Source: Lautropia mirabilis
GTDB taxonomy: Bacteria > Pseudomonadota > Gammaproteobacteria > Burkholderiales > Burkholderiaceae_B
NCBI GenBank assembly: GCA_945876565.1
Contig: CAMCOS010000005.1
Location: 62,001 to 126,000 of the forward strand
Length of the DNA: 64,000 nt
Direction: 5' to 3'
The number at the start of each line of letters is the position of its first letter. The first letter of the stretch is position 1. The notes under the pieces were generated by a model. That model saw nothing but the letters and a program-made list of their open reading frames with translations. It had not been told where the DNA came from and did not search any database. The position numbers and the translations under genes are program-made. Shown here piece after piece: positions 8,628-18,645 of the stretch.

Positions 8628-10028
8628 ATGTCAATGACAAGCCCGCTACTTGAGGACCTGAAGCAGGCGCTTGGTGATGATCAAGTGCTGGTTGGCGAGC
8701 AGATTGCGCCTCGCTACATGACGGACTGGTCCAAGGCGCGTATTTGTCAGCCTTTGCTGGTGATTCGGCCACGTTCGACCGAGGCGGTGTCGGCGGCATT
8801 GAGGTTGTGCCATGCGCATGGCCATCCGGTCACGGTGCAAGGGGAGATGACAGGGTTGGTCGGTGCGAGTCAGGCCAATGATGGTGATGTCGTGATGTCA
8901 CTGGAGTTTTTAACGGGGATTGAAGAGCTTGATGCGACAGCGAGCTGCATGACCGTTTGGGCGGGGACGCCGCTGCAAGTCGTGCAAGAAGGGGCGCAAG
9001 CTGCAGGCATGTACTTTGCGGTTGACTTGGGTGCGCGTGGCTCGTGCCAGGTCGGTGGCAATATTGCGACCAATGCGGGTGGCAACCGGGTCATTCGTTA
9101 CGGCATGATGCGCGAACAGGTGCTTGGACTGGAGGTTGTGCTAGCCGACGGCACCGTTGTCACGAGTCTAAATAAGATGCTAAAAAACAATGCGGGCTAT
9201 GACATCAAGCAGCTTTTTATTGGTGCTGAGGGCACACTCGGCGTCGTGACCCGTGCGGTATTGCGTCTGCATTCGGCGCCCGCGCAGACGGTGACTGTGC
9301 TGTGCGCATTGGCCGATGATGATGCGATGGTGATGTTTTTAAAGCGGGTGCGAGGAGCCGCGAGCTCGTCTCTTTTGGCGTTTGAGGTGATGTGGCCAGA
9401 TTTCTTTGAGTTCATGACGCAACGCGTGCCTGATAACGTATCGCCGTTTGAAGCCGTATGCGGCACGACGGTTTTAATGGAAGTGGCAACGGGTGATACT
9501 GGGCTTGCTTCGGTCGCCTTGGAGCAGTTGCTTGAGGATGCGTTAGAGCAAGGTGAGATCGCCGACGCCGTTGTGGCTCAATCCGGCAAGCAAGCCGATG
9601 CGTTCTGGCGTATCCGCGATTCGGTCTCTGAGTTTCCGTTGCTGTTTTCGCCCTATGCGAGTTTTGATGTGAGTTTGCCAATACCGCAGGTTGGTGAGTT
9701 CGTGTGTACGTTGAAATCCCATTTAACTGAGGAATTTGCAGGTGCGCAGTCATTGTTTTTTGGGCACATTGGTGACAGCAACCTGCATATCGTGGTTCAT
9801 GTGCCAGGCTCGCGCGAGACATTTCCGAAAGATCAGATTGATGCAGCAGTCTACGAGTTGGTTAAAAAATACGCCGGCTCAGTCTCTGCTGAGCACGGCA
9901 TCGGCACGCGCAAGAAAAAATGGCTGGGACACTCACGCACGCCTGAGGAAATTGCGCTGATGCAAACCATTAAGAAAGCACTCGATCCCAAAGAAATCTT
10001 GAATCGCGGCCGAATAATTGATCCCTAG
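8628..10028 (+). CDS. FAD-binding oxidoreductase (GlcD/D-lactate or D-2-hydroxyacid dehydrogenase family)
   Basis: RGSCQVGGNIATNAGGNRVIRYGMMREQVLGLEVVLADG, FIGAEGTLGVVTRAVLRL, SAEHGIGTRKKKWL. Confidence 0.93.
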   Translation: MSMTSPLLEDLKQALGDDQVLVGEQIAPRYMTDWSKARICQPLLVIRPRSTEAVSAALRLCHAHGHPVTVQGEMTGLVGASQANDGDVVMSLEFLTGIEELDATASCMTVWAGTPLQVVQEGAQAAGMYFAVDLGARGSCQVGGNIATNAGGNRVIRYGMMREQVLGLEVVLADGTVVTSLNKMLKNNAGYDIKQLFIGAEGTLGVVTRAVLRLHSAPAQTVTVLCALADDDAMVMFLKRVRGAASSSLLAFEVMWPDFFEFMTQRVPDNVSPFEAVCGTTVLMEVATGDTGLASVALEQLLEDALEQGEIADAVVAQSGKQADAFWRIRDSVSEFPLLFSPYASFDVSLPIPQVGEFVCTLKSHLTEEFAGAQSLFFGHIGDSNLHIVVHVPGSRETFPKDQIDAAVYELVKKYAGSVSAEHGIGTRKKKWLGHSRTPEEIALMQTIKKALDPKEILNRGRIIDP

Positions 10029-10031
10029 GTT

Positions 10032-11135
10032 TTAGTTCAGGCGCGTGATATTCCAAGGGGTATTGAAGTCGAAATACACGACCTCTTTGGCATTCATGTC
10101 AATCTTTGACATTTCAATGGTTTGAATGGATGGATTGCCATGGGTGCGGATGTAAAACACTTTGTTTTTTAGGTCAGAGACGGCCATCCAGTAAGTGATT
10201 TCATAGCCACCGCCGCCGCCACCAAATCCACCGCTGCCCAGCGCAATCAGGCCTGGTGGCAGGTCAAAGTTGTTTAGAAGGTGAAATGCCGTTGCAACCT
10301 GTTTGTCAGTGGTGAGGTTGGTGGGCGCATTCTGTTTCATCATAAATGCCCTGACAAACCGAGACGGTGAGGACATATCACCGGGCAATCCCGTCATGCC
10401 ATAGCCGGTGCTCCAGGGGCCGATCACCGTAGAACCGAGCTTGATCGAGCGTGGTTCATTGGTTGACAGCTTGGTGTAGTTGCCCAGATTGTTCAGGTGC
10501 CAGTTAAAGTGTGGTGCGTTGGTCAGCACCGAGGTTGGGTTGTCCGAAATCTGCAGCTCGCCGCCGATATATTCGATCACGATGCTCTGACCGTTGGCGT
10601 CATGCAAAGTCAAGTGAAGGTCGACGGTACCTTTAAACAGCTTTTGTGGTGAGCGGTTGACCTTGATTTTTCTGAATCCATCGCGGGCCTCATCGACGGT
10701 TGCAAAGTTGGTCAGGGCATAAACCAGCATTTCGTAAGAGGCGATCGATTGGGCAGATTCCGAAGGCGCAACCTCCTGATATTCAGTGATGCCCGGCGCA
10801 TACAGCATGCCGCCAGCCAAGCCTTTCTCGTTTAGACCATCCACGATAATGGGAAGACCAAGCGCAGCCGATCCAATGGCGGCATACTTGGTGGTCCATG
10901 CCAATCCGGTACCAGGCTTGCCATCAACACCGGTGCCTTGCATGGCGATGTTTGGTGCAATCGCAATGCCACGCGAATCAATATCAACCCCAAACTCCAA
11001 GGTCCGTCCATAGACATGGCCACCATCCGAGCCCGCGAGCAGGAAACTCGTGCAGGCGTGTGACACGGCTGGTCCGAGCATCATCAAAGCTGCTAAAGCG
11101 CCTGATAACCAACGTTTGTGTCGTGAGTTCGTCAT
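10032..11135 (-). CDS. Exported linear amide C-N hydrolase (choloylglycine hydrolase/penicillin V acylase-like Ntn hydrolase)
   Basis: Signal peptide ending SHA followed by CTSFLLAGSDGGHVYGRTLEF; NGQSIVIEYIGGELQISDNPTSVLTNAPHFNWHLNNLGNY. Confidence 0.9.
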   Translation of the reverse strand: MTNSRHKRWLSGALAALMMLGPAVSHACTSFLLAGSDGGHVYGRTLEFGVDIDSRGIAIAPNIAMQGTGVDGKPGTGLAWTTKYAAIGSAALGLPIIVDGLNEKGLAGGMLYAPGITEYQEVAPSESAQSIASYEMLVYALTNFATVDEARDGFRKIKVNRSPQKLFKGTVDLHLTLHDANGQSIVIEYIGGELQISDNPTSVLTNAPHFNWHLNNLGNYTKLSTNEPRSIKLGSTVIGPWSTGYGMTGLPGDMSSPSRFVRAFMMKQNAPTNLTTDKQVATAFHLLNNFDLPPGLIALGSGGFGGGGGGYEITYWMAVSDLKNKVFYIRTHGNPSIQTIEMSKIDMNAKEVVYFDFNTPWNITRLN

Positions 11136-11227
11136 CGTGATTCTCCCTGCTGGTACTGCATCCGTTGCATTCAATCTCTGTAGACGCAGTTTAAAGGCAA
11201 ACTAAAAACCTCGCCTCAATCCAGTTT

Positions 11228-11521
11228 TCAATCCTCAAGAATCTCTGCAACCCGACACATCACCCAGTCGCGCTCGGCATCGTTCATCTCCAGATTCAAG
11301 TCGGGTAGCCCCTGTTCGATACGACCCATTGCATCAGCGATGGTAATGCCGAGTTGCCAGACTTTGTCCTTGACCTTCTCGGCCAATAGCTGCGACAGGT
11401 CCTCACAGAGGTCGTGGCGGTCTTCCAGCCACTGGCGCGGGAGCGTGGGACGTATTTGGCCTGTCGGCGTGTACAGCGCCAAAAAAGAGGCAGGGACATG
11501 AATCTGACGTTCAGAGGACAT
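11228..11521 (-). CDS. Small conserved-looking protein of unknown function, 97 aa, 3 bp downstream of garD
   Basis: ORF directly follows garD stop on the same strand; no family recognised. Confidence 0.6.
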   Translation of the reverse strand: MSSERQIHVPASFLALYTPTGQIRPTLPRQWLEDRHDLCEDLSQLLAEKVKDKVWQLGITIADAMGRIEQGLPDLNLEMNDAERDWVMCRVAEILED

Positions 11522-11524
11522 CGC

Positions 11525-13120
11525 TTAAGTCACCGGTGCAGGATTAAATAGAGCCAGGCTGTTGTGTAGTTTCCAGTATTCTGCCCAGGTTTTTTTGCCA
11601 CTAGCCACATCAAGCATGAGATGAAACAGCGCCCAACCCATTGACTCGATGGTTTCATGGCCATCGGCAACACGGCCTGCATTGACATCCATCAGGTCAT
11701 GCCAGCGCCGGGCGAGATCGCTACGAGTGGCTACCTTAATCACGGGGCACTGTGCTAAGCCATAGGGGGTGCCACGGCCCGTGGTGAAGATGTGCAGGTT
11801 CATGCCCGCGGCAAGTTGTAAGGTGCCACAGATAAAGTCACTGGCGGGTGACGCATTAAAAATCAGGCCACGCTGACCGTTGAGTCGCTCGCCAGGCCCA
11901 ATCACGCCGTTGATGGCAGCACTGCCGCTTTTGCTGATCGAGCCCATGGCTTTTTCGACGATATTGGATAAACCACCGCGCTTATTGCCAGGCGAGGTGT
12001 TGGCGCTACGATCAACGCCGCCGCGCGCGAGATAGTCGTCAAACCACCGCATTTGGTCGATCAGTTTTTGTGCGACCTCCGGCGTGGCCGCCCGAGCAGT
12101 CAGTTGTGCAATGCCGTCGCGAACTTCAGTGACTTCGGAGAACATGACCGTGGCGCCTGCACGCACTAGCAAGTCACTGGCAAAGCCAAGCACGGGATTG
12201 GCAGTAATCCCGGAAAAAGCATCACTGCCACCGCACTGCATGCCGACCACCAGTTCGCTGGCGGGCACCGTTTCACGTTTGCGCGCGTTAAGCCTGACCA
12301 AATGGGACTGAGCCTGTTGCAAGATGTGCGCAATCATGCTGTCAAACCCGACGTGTTCTTTGTCTTGCAAGCAAACTACGTCTAGGTCACCCCAACGGGC
12401 ATCGCCAATTTGGCCTTGTTGTTGAGGATGAATTTCAATGCTGCCAGTCGGCATCAATCGTTCGGGTTGGAGTTTCTCGCAACCCAAGCTCACCACCATG
12501 ACTTCCCCCCCAAAATTCGGGTTCTGGGCTAAGTGACGCAGCGTCCGAATGGGTACTTCCGAGCCTGGTGCGTCAATGGCTACACCGCAGCCATAGGTGT
12601 GCTCGAGCGAAATCACGTCATCAACGTTTGGAAAGCTTGGCAATAGCGTCTGTTTAATGCGTTGAACGGCAAAATCGATAACGCCGCTGACGCACTGGAC
12701 TGTTGAACTGATGGCGAGGATATTACGTGTGCCCACACTACCATTTGGGTTGCGAAACCCTTCAAAGGTGAAGCCGTCCAAGGTCGGTTCAGTCGGTGGG
12801 GTCGCACTGGCCATGGGCAAGCCTCGCAAGCCTGGTGCTTCAGGCAGCGTGATTCTGCTCTCATGGATCCAGCTACCCGCTTTGATGCTGTCTTTGGCGT
12901 AGCCAATGACGACGTTGTAGCGTCTTACAGCTTGCCCTTGTTCAATGTCCACGAGCGCCACTTTGTGGCCTTGAGGGATTTTTTCTATCAGCGTCAGGCC
13001 GTTGGGCAAGCCAGTGCCCGCGGGTAGGCCGCCATCATTAGCGACCACGGCAACGTTGTCTGCCGGGTGCATGGTGATCACCACGGGGGGCTGTTCTGTA
13101 TCGATTGCTAACTGATTCAT
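11525..13120 (-). CDS. garD: Galactarate dehydratase (UxaA/GarD family)
   Basis: [16 protein letters not shown]...[66 protein letters not shown]-terminus [16 protein letters not shown]. Confidence 0.88.
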   Translation of the reverse strand: MNQLAIDTEQPPVVITMHPADNVAVVANDGGLPAGTGLPNGLTLIEKIPQGHKVALVDIEQGQAVRRYNVVIGYAKDSIKAGSWIHESRITLPEAPGLRGLPMASATPPTEPTLDGFTFEGFRNPNGSVGTRNILAISSTVQCVSGVIDFAVQRIKQTLLPSFPNVDDVISLEHTYGCGVAIDAPGSEVPIRTLRHLAQNPNFGGEVMVVSLGCEKLQPERLMPTGSIEIHPQQQGQIGDARWGDLDVVCLQDKEHVGFDSMIAHILQQAQSHLVRLNARKRETVPASELVVGMQCGGSDAFSGITANPVLGFASDLLVRAGATVMFSEVTEVRDGIAQLTARAATPEVAQKLIDQMRWFDDYLARGGVDRSANTSPGNKRGGLSNIVEKAMGSISKSGSAAINGVIGPGERLNGQRGLIFNASPASDFICGTLQLAAGMNLHIFTTGRGTPYGLAQCPVIKVATRSDLARRWHDLMDVNAGRVADGHETIESMGWALFHLMLDVASGKKTWAEYWKLHNSLALFNPAPVT

Positions 13121-13198
13121 GGTCTCTAGTGACTGTTTCGGGGTGTTATAAGCGTAGTGTGTCGCACTTCGATTAAACAGTCTTTTCCGCAAAAAGCC

Positions 13199-13837
13199 AT
13201 GTATCTGCCCAAACATTTTGCTTCGTCATCCAATCAAGCGGCCGAGTCGCTGATTCGGCAGTATCCACTAGCGCAGGTCATCACCATAGACGGGCAAGGC
13301 CAGTTGGTCTGCAATCCGATCCCACTCCTTGTGCGAGACCAGTTAGCGGCTGGATCAGCGTTGATCGGCCATGTTGCACGTGCGAATCCGCTTTGGCAGC
13401 AAGAAGGACCGGTGCTTGCTGTGTTTACGGGGCCCCAGGCCTACATCACCCCGAACGCCTACCCCAGTAAAGCTGAGCATCATCGTGTCGTCCCAACATA
13501 TAACTACGCGACGGTGCAGGTGCGTGGACAGTTGATCGCCCATGATGATATTGCAGCCAAGCTTGAGGCGGTTGGCGAGTTGACGGATTTTGCAGAGCAA
13601 AGTCAGCCCAGGCCGTGGGCAGTGTCCGATGCACCGGATGATTTTGTGCTGGCGAATCTGCGAGCCATTGTGGCCATTGAGATTCGCATTGAATCGGTGA
13701 CGGCCAAGTTCAAGCTGAGCCAGAACCGCAGTGCGGCTGATCAGGCGGGCGTGAGGGACTATTTGGCTAGCCAAGTCACGGATGCCGACGCAGCAGTCAT
13801 GCTAAATCTGATGCATCCATACGATAACGATCATTAG
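13199..13837 (+). CDS. FMN-binding negative transcriptional regulator (PaiB-like)
   Basis: [66 protein letters not shown]. Confidence 0.92.
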   Translation: MYLPKHFASSSNQAAESLIRQYPLAQVITIDGQGQLVCNPIPLLVRDQLAAGSALIGHVARANPLWQQEGPVLAVFTGPQAYITPNAYPSKAEHHRVVPTYNYATVQVRGQLIAHDDIAAKLEAVGELTDFAEQSQPRPWAVSDAPDDFVLANLRAIVAIEIRIESVTAKFKLSQNRSAADQAGVRDYLASQVTDADAAVMLNLMHPYDNDH

Positions 13838-13866
13838 CCACTGAGTACCAAGGCAACCCACCATGA

Positions 13867-14052
13867 ATGACGCACATTTGCCCGCTGCAACAGGGCATGA
13901 ACTTTGCTGACGGAACTTCCAAGCCCAAGAGCTGGAAAGACATTTGGGGTGCAGGTCAGGGTGTTGGTCAAATCGATGACATCATCCCGGTGACGGAAAT
14001 TGTTGAGCGCTTAAAGCGAGAGTACGCTCAGGCGCGCGCGAGAATCTCCTAG
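13867..14052 (+). pseudogene. C-terminal remnant of an NAD(P)H-dependent flavin oxidoreductase/nitronate monooxygenase
   Basis: GMNFADGTSKPKSWKDIWGAGQGVGQIDDIIPVTEIVERLKREY matches the C-terminal end of this family; the barrel portion is absent upstream. Confidence 0.65.
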
Positions 14053-14960
14053 ATGGCCTTGCGCCCGATTGCCTGCAAGCTAATCCGGGTTTCGCCTGCC
14101 TGCCGACGTATGGCGGCGCGCCAGGCATGGCCGTAGGCGACTTCGAGCGTGAGTGTGAGCTTGCCGTCAGGTTGGCGGTTGGCCTCAAGCGCATCAATCA
14201 GCCGTTTGTACCAATGGCGCGAAGCCAAACCCGCTTTGCGGTGTGGATTGGGGTTGCCACCCAAGCAATGTGCATCAGCCAGCAAAGATTGAGGGTTGTC
14301 GTAAGTTAGGGTCATGGTTTCTTGGTCCATGACTGGATCAGCAAAACCTTGCTCGACCATTAAGTCGCCAAGGTCATGCATGTCGACCAGTGGCAGACAT
14401 TGGGTGTTTAATCCCGCCGCTTTCACCGCGTCGCGCAACTCACGCCCAGTTGCCGGGCCCCAGCCTGTAAAGAAAGCCAAACCATCCGGGTGTAGCAGAC
14501 GAGACCATTCACGCAAAACATGGTGCGGCTCAGGGTGCCAGTGAATGGCCAGATTTGACCAAATCAGGTCGATTGATTCAGGTGCAAGTCCAGTATGGTC
14601 GAGTTCGGCGTGAACCAGCTCGATATCGGGCTTGCGACGCCATGGGGTCAACAGTTGCTGCCAACGTGGTGGGTCAATGGCCTTTTTAGCCATGGCAAGC
14701 AGTGGCGCATTGTGGTCTACGCCAATGAGCTTGGCTAGCGCAAAGCGTTCTTGTAGGGGCCCAAATCGTCGACCAGCGCCGCAGCCAGCATCCAGAATCA
14801 CGCTTGGGTTCAGACGGATCAGTTTGAGCCGCTGCAGCATCCGGTTGGCGATTTCACCGTAAAGGAACTCTGCCGATGCGAGGTCGCCACGCCGTGCAAA
14901 CTGTTGCTTGACATGTCGGGGCTCGATGGCCAGCCGTTGGGTGTGTTCAGAACTTGTCAT
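14049..14960 (-). CDS. SAM-dependent methyltransferase, BioC-like
   Basis: FARRGDLASAEFLYGEIANRMLQRL, VILDAGCGAGRRFG motif I, DLIWSNLAIHW; divergent from comF. Confidence 0.82.
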   Translation of the reverse strand: MTSSEHTQRLAIEPRHVKQQFARRGDLASAEFLYGEIANRMLQRLKLIRLNPSVILDAGCGAGRRFGPLQERFALAKLIGVDHNAPLLAMAKKAIDPPRWQQLLTPWRRKPDIELVHAELDHTGLAPESIDLIWSNLAIHWHPEPHHVLREWSRLLHPDGLAFFTGWGPATGRELRDAVKAAGLNTQCLPLVDMHDLGDLMVEQGFADPVMDQETMTLTYDNPQSLLADAHCLGGNPNPHRKAGLASRHWYKRLIDALEANRQPDGKLTLTLEVAYGHAWRAAIRRQAGETRISLQAIGRKAI

Positions 14961-14997
14961 GGTTTAGATTTAACCATGCCGAATTGCGGCAAAATCG

Positions 14998-15744
14998 TTG
15001 CTGATGAATCGATCATATGTTTCTGCTTGGCGTGCAGCACCCCTGAAAATGATCAGGGGTGCACTCGCAAGCCTGCCTAGCCGGTGCCCATTGTGTCAGA
15101 TGGCTGCGCGTGGCGGCTTGCTTTGCGACGGATGTGATGGCGATACCTTTCAGGCGAGGCAATGTCGAGCGTTGTGTTCTACCTGTGCACTAGACTTGCC
15201 GGCAGCAGGTCCGTGCCTGGTTTGTCATTCAAACACCGAGCTAGCGGCGCTCGTGTGTGCGTTTGATTATGCGTTTGCTGGTCAAACCTTGATCAATATG
15301 TATAAGGAGGGCCGCCAGCTGGCTTTGGCACGATTGCTTGGTCAGCAAATGGTGCGCGCGATAGAACCGGTACTGAATCTGCATCATCTTGATTCCTGGG
15401 TTCCGATACCAGCTAGTCAGGCGCGTTTGAGCCGAAATGGCTTTAGTCCGGCCCAACAACTTGCCAGGGTAGTGGCGGCACACACGGCCATCCCGAGTCG
15501 ACTGGATTGGCTGAAACAAATTCGCGATGCCCCACCTCAAAAGACCTTGAGTCGGCGACAGCGTTCGATGGCAGTGCAAGGCCGCTTTGAGGCTGATCTG
15601 GCTGTCTCAGGGCGCTCTATCGGGATTGTCGATGATGTGGTCACGACCTCAAGCACGGTTGTCGCGGCGGCCAAGGTTCTGAAGGCAGCCGGGGCCACCC
15701 GAGTCATTGTGCTAGCCGCGGCACGCACGCCACAGATTGCCTGA
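14998..15744 (+). CDS. ComF family protein (phosphoribosyltransferase domain)
   Basis: Zn-finger-like CPLCQ...CDGC...CSTCALDLP; PRTase motif SIGIVDDVVTTSSTVVAAAKVLKAAGA. Confidence 0.93.
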   Translation: MLMNRSYVSAWRAAPLKMIRGALASLPSRCPLCQMAARGGLLCDGCDGDTFQARQCRALCSTCALDLPAAGPCLVCHSNTELAALVCAFDYAFAGQTLINMYKEGRQLALARLLGQQMVRAIEPVLNLHHLDSWVPIPASQARLSRNGFSPAQQLARVVAAHTAIPSRLDWLKQIRDAPPQKTLSRRQRSMAVQGRFEADLAVSGRSIGIVDDVVTTSSTVVAAAKVLKAAGATRVIVLAAARTPQIA

Positions 15745-15763
15745 ATCTGGCACAATCTGGCGC

Positions 15764-16234
15764 ATGTTTCACATCATTTTGGTCGAGCCTGAAATCCCCC
15801 CCAACACAGGCAATGCGATACGGTTGTGTGCCAATGTGGGCGCGCAGCTTCACTTGGTACGCCCCTTGGGTTTTGAGATTGATGACCGCCGATTGCGTCG
15901 GGCAGGCCTCGATTACCATGAGTGGCAACCACTCAAAGTTCATGACTCGCTGGCCGATGCCCTGCTGGCCATTGGAGCGAGCGCTGAGCGGCAATTTGCC
16001 CTGACCACTCGGGGTCAGCGCCTCATTGGCGAGGTGTCGTTTAAGCCGGGTGACGTATTCGTGTTTGGGCGTGAAACCGCGGGTCTTTCTGCAGATCAGC
16101 GTGAGCTTTTTGCGCCAGAGCAATGGCTACGCTTGCCGATGCGCACAGGACAACGCAGCTTAAATCTGTCGAATACGGTCGCCGTCGTTGTTTATGAGGC
16201 TTGGCGACAGCAAGGTTATGAGGGTGGACAGTAG
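15764..16234 (+). CDS. trmL: tRNA (cytidine(34)-2'-O)-methyltransferase
   Basis: MFHIILVEPEIPPNTGNAIRLCANVGAQLHLVRPLGFE; FVFGRETAGLSADQR; QRSLNLSNTVAVVVYEAWRQ. Confidence 0.95.
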   Translation: MFHIILVEPEIPPNTGNAIRLCANVGAQLHLVRPLGFEIDDRRLRRAGLDYHEWQPLKVHDSLADALLAIGASAERQFALTTRGQRLIGEVSFKPGDVFVFGRETAGLSADQRELFAPEQWLRLPMRTGQRSLNLSNTVAVVVYEAWRQQGYEGGQ

Positions 16235-16239
16235 TCTTG

Positions 16240-17271
16240 CTACTCTTCGGTGGCTGAACGGGCCATCAGCCGATGCACAGCGTGTGCCGGGGCGACGCCA
16301 CTATATAGTGTGGCACACACCGCTTCAGTAATGGGCATTGGAATGCCCATCGATTGGGCGCGCTTGAGCACAGCTTGTGCGCAACGCGCACCTTCAGCTG
16401 TGATGCCGCTGGCAAGAATGTCGGCTAGTGATTCGCCACGTCCGATACGCAACCCCACTTGACGGTTGCGAGACAGCTCACCCGTGGCGGTCAAGACCAA
16501 GTCCCCAAGCCCAGTGAGCCCGGCAAATGTGTTTGGCCTAGCGCCAAGGGCCACACCAAATCGTGTCATTTCCGCCAGGCCCCGAGTGATTAATGCTGCT
16601 CGGGCGTTATTGCCTAGGCCAAGCCCATCAGAAATGCCGCAGGCAGTCGCCATGACATTCTTCAATGCGCCGCCGACCTCTACGCCTATGACATCCGATG
16701 AACTGTAGATACGCATGTGTTCCGAATGAAATACCGCGGTAACTAGCTGTTTCAGGTCATGGTCCTGGCTGGCGATGGTGAGCGCCACGGGCAAGCCTCT
16801 GGCCACCTCTTTGGCAAACGATGGTCCAGACAGCACCCCGGCGGCCGGCAAAACAGCTGCCATCGAAGCCGTGACTAGCTCATGAGCAAACTTGCCTGTA
16901 TCCGGTGTTAATCCCTTGCAAATCCAGATCAGACCAGCGATCTTAAGACCAGCATTGAGCGCTTGCTCAACCAGTTGGCAGGTTTGCGGCAACCCAGCCA
17001 TGGGCGTGCCGAGCACCAGCAACCCCTGCCCCGGTGCTTTCGCTAAATGGGCAAACGCATGGCTCAAATCGCTGGTGTATTGCAACGCCCGAGGTAACTC
17101 AATACCTGGCAAATACTCAGCGTTGATGCGGCTAGTCGCCATGGTCGCCATGGCCTGTTCACGCCGACCCCACAACACGACCTCGCTCTGTGCACAGGCC
17201 GCCGCTGCTAGCGCGGTGCCCCATGCTCCCGCGCCAAGGACAGCGACGGGAGGGCGGGCCTGTTTTATCAT
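16240..17271 (-). CDS. gpsA: Glycerol-3-phosphate dehydrogenase [NAD(P)+]
   Basis: VAVLGAGAWGTALAAAAC; LSGPSFAKEVARGLPVALTIAS; GVEVGGALKNVMATACGISDGLGLGNNARAALITRGLAEM. Confidence 0.96.
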   Translation of the reverse strand: MIKQARPPVAVLGAGAWGTALAAAACAQSEVVLWGRREQAMATMATSRINAEYLPGIELPRALQYTSDLSHAFAHLAKAPGQGLLVLGTPMAGLPQTCQLVEQALNAGLKIAGLIWICKGLTPDTGKFAHELVTASMAAVLPAAGVLSGPSFAKEVARGLPVALTIASQDHDLKQLVTAVFHSEHMRIYSSSDVIGVEVGGALKNVMATACGISDGLGLGNNARAALITRGLAEMTRFGVALGARPNTFAGLTGLGDLVLTATGELSRNRQVGLRIGRGESLADILASGITAEGARCAQAVLKRAQSMGIPMPITEAVCATLYSGVAPAHAVHRLMARSATEE

Positions 17272-17277
17272 CGTGCG

Positions 17278-17808
17278 TTATTGACGGGTTGCACTCGGTG
17301 GCAGAATGATGCCTGAGTCGCTTGGCACTTGACCGTCGGGCGCATGACCCTGGCTTTGCTCAGCGGCTTGCGCCTGGCGTTGCTGGTATAGCGCCTGGAA
17401 ATTGACATCAGTCAGGTGTAGTGGCGGCAGCGTGGTGCGGGTAATGGCATCGGCGACGTTGGCGCGCAGATAGGGGTAAAGCATGGTCGGGCACACAATG
17501 CCAAGCAAGGCATCAACCTGCTCGGCTGGGATATTGGCAAGCTCAAAGACACCGCCTTGAGTGGCTTCCACCAAATAGACGACTTTGTCTTCAATCTTGG
17601 TAGTCAAGGTCACAGTGACTGTTGATTCAAATATGGTCTCAGCCAAGCGCTGTGCGCCAATACCAATATTGACTTCAACAGCGGGTGCCGTTTGCTCCAG
17701 AAACACCATCGGTGCATTGGGCACCTCAAGTGAGAGGTCTTTGAGATAGGCGCGTTGCAGGTTAAAGGTCGGTGCATCGTTGGTTGCTGCTGTGTTCTCG
17801 TCAGCCAT
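17278..17808 (-). CDS. secB: Protein-export chaperone SecB
   Basis: [73 protein letters not shown]. Confidence 0.96.
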   Translation of the reverse strand: MADENTAATNDAPTFNLQRAYLKDLSLEVPNAPMVFLEQTAPAVEVNIGIGAQRLAETIFESTVTVTLTTKIEDKVVYLVEATQGGVFELANIPAEQVDALLGIVCPTMLYPYLRANVADAITRTTLPPLHLTDVNFQALYQQRQAQAAEQSQGHAPDGQVPSDSGIILPPSATRQ

Positions 17809-17848
17809 ATGAATTCCAGTTACGTTTTTATAAAGGTGGGTGGTGTGC

Positions 17849-18112
17849 TTAGTTAGGGCCCTCAAGCAGGGGCATCAAGCCGCCCGCACGGTCAAGCGCC
17901 GCAAGGTCATCATAACCGCCTACGTGAGTTTCGCCGATGAAGATCTGCGGCACCGTTCGGCGGTTTGTGCGCGACATCATGGTGTCTCGCTGCGCTGGGT
18001 CCATGTCGATGCGGATTTTTTCTATGTCAGTTACGCCGCGCTGACCCAGCAGGGCCTCGGCGCGTGTGCAATAGGGACAAAACCCAGTGCAGTACATCAC
18101 AACTTGATTCAC
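17849..18112 (-). CDS. grxC: Glutaredoxin 3 (probable GTG start)
   Basis: [51 protein letters not shown]. Confidence 0.94.
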   Translation of the reverse strand: MNQVVMYCTGFCPYCTRAEALLGQRGVTDIEKIRIDMDPAQRDTMMSRTNRRTVPQIFIGETHVGGYDDLAALDRAGGLMPLLEGPN

Positions 18113-18137
18113 AGCATTGTCTCCCACAAATGGTCCG

Positions 18138-18554
18138 TTATTTTTTCTTGGTGGAAGTGGGTAGGCCCGCGCCAAGCCAGGCATTGATGCCGCCCTCGAT
18201 CACCATGACCCGCTCCAAACCAGCTTTGCGTAACTTCGCGGCAGCGCCCATGGCAATCTGGCCACGATCACAAGCCACCAGAATGGGCTTGTCTTTGGGT
18301 AGTTTGTTTGCTTTATCGGTGATTTCGGCAAGCGGGATGTTGCGCGAATGCGGAATATGGCCGTTTTGAAAGCTTGCCAGGGGACGGACATCGACGATCA
18401 CCGCATCCTCATGGTTCATTAACTGCACCGCTTGCGTTGTGCTGACGCTGCCACCCGCACGACTGCGCTGAATCATAGGCCACAAGAGCATGAGGCCTGA
18501 GGAAACGGCGATGGCCACGAGCATTAAATTGTCTGTTTTTAAGAGGAAATCCAC
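18138..18554 (-). CDS. Rhodanese-like domain protein, membrane-anchored
   Basis: N-terminal hydrophobic segment; VIVDVRPLASFQNGHIPHSRNIPLAEI...PILVACDRGQIAMGAAAKLRKAGLERVMVIEGGINAW. Confidence 0.92.
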   Translation of the reverse strand: MDFLLKTDNLMLVAIAVSSGLMLLWPMIQRSRAGGSVSTTQAVQLMNHEDAVIVDVRPLASFQNGHIPHSRNIPLAEITDKANKLPKDKPILVACDRGQIAMGAAAKLRKAGLERVMVIEGGINAWLGAGLPTSTKKK

Positions 18555-18645
18555 GTTTTTTTCGCTTTGAGGGTTCAGAGGTTAGGCGAGACATTAGAAG
18601 GGATTATAAAATGACTTCTTTGTGATCACTAAAACAACCGACACC

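Noticed and set aside
18138-18554. Second rhodanese as unusual duplication of the 6719-7579 sulfurtransferase
   Set aside because: Different architecture (single domain, membrane-anchored) and standard secB-grxC-rhodanese context
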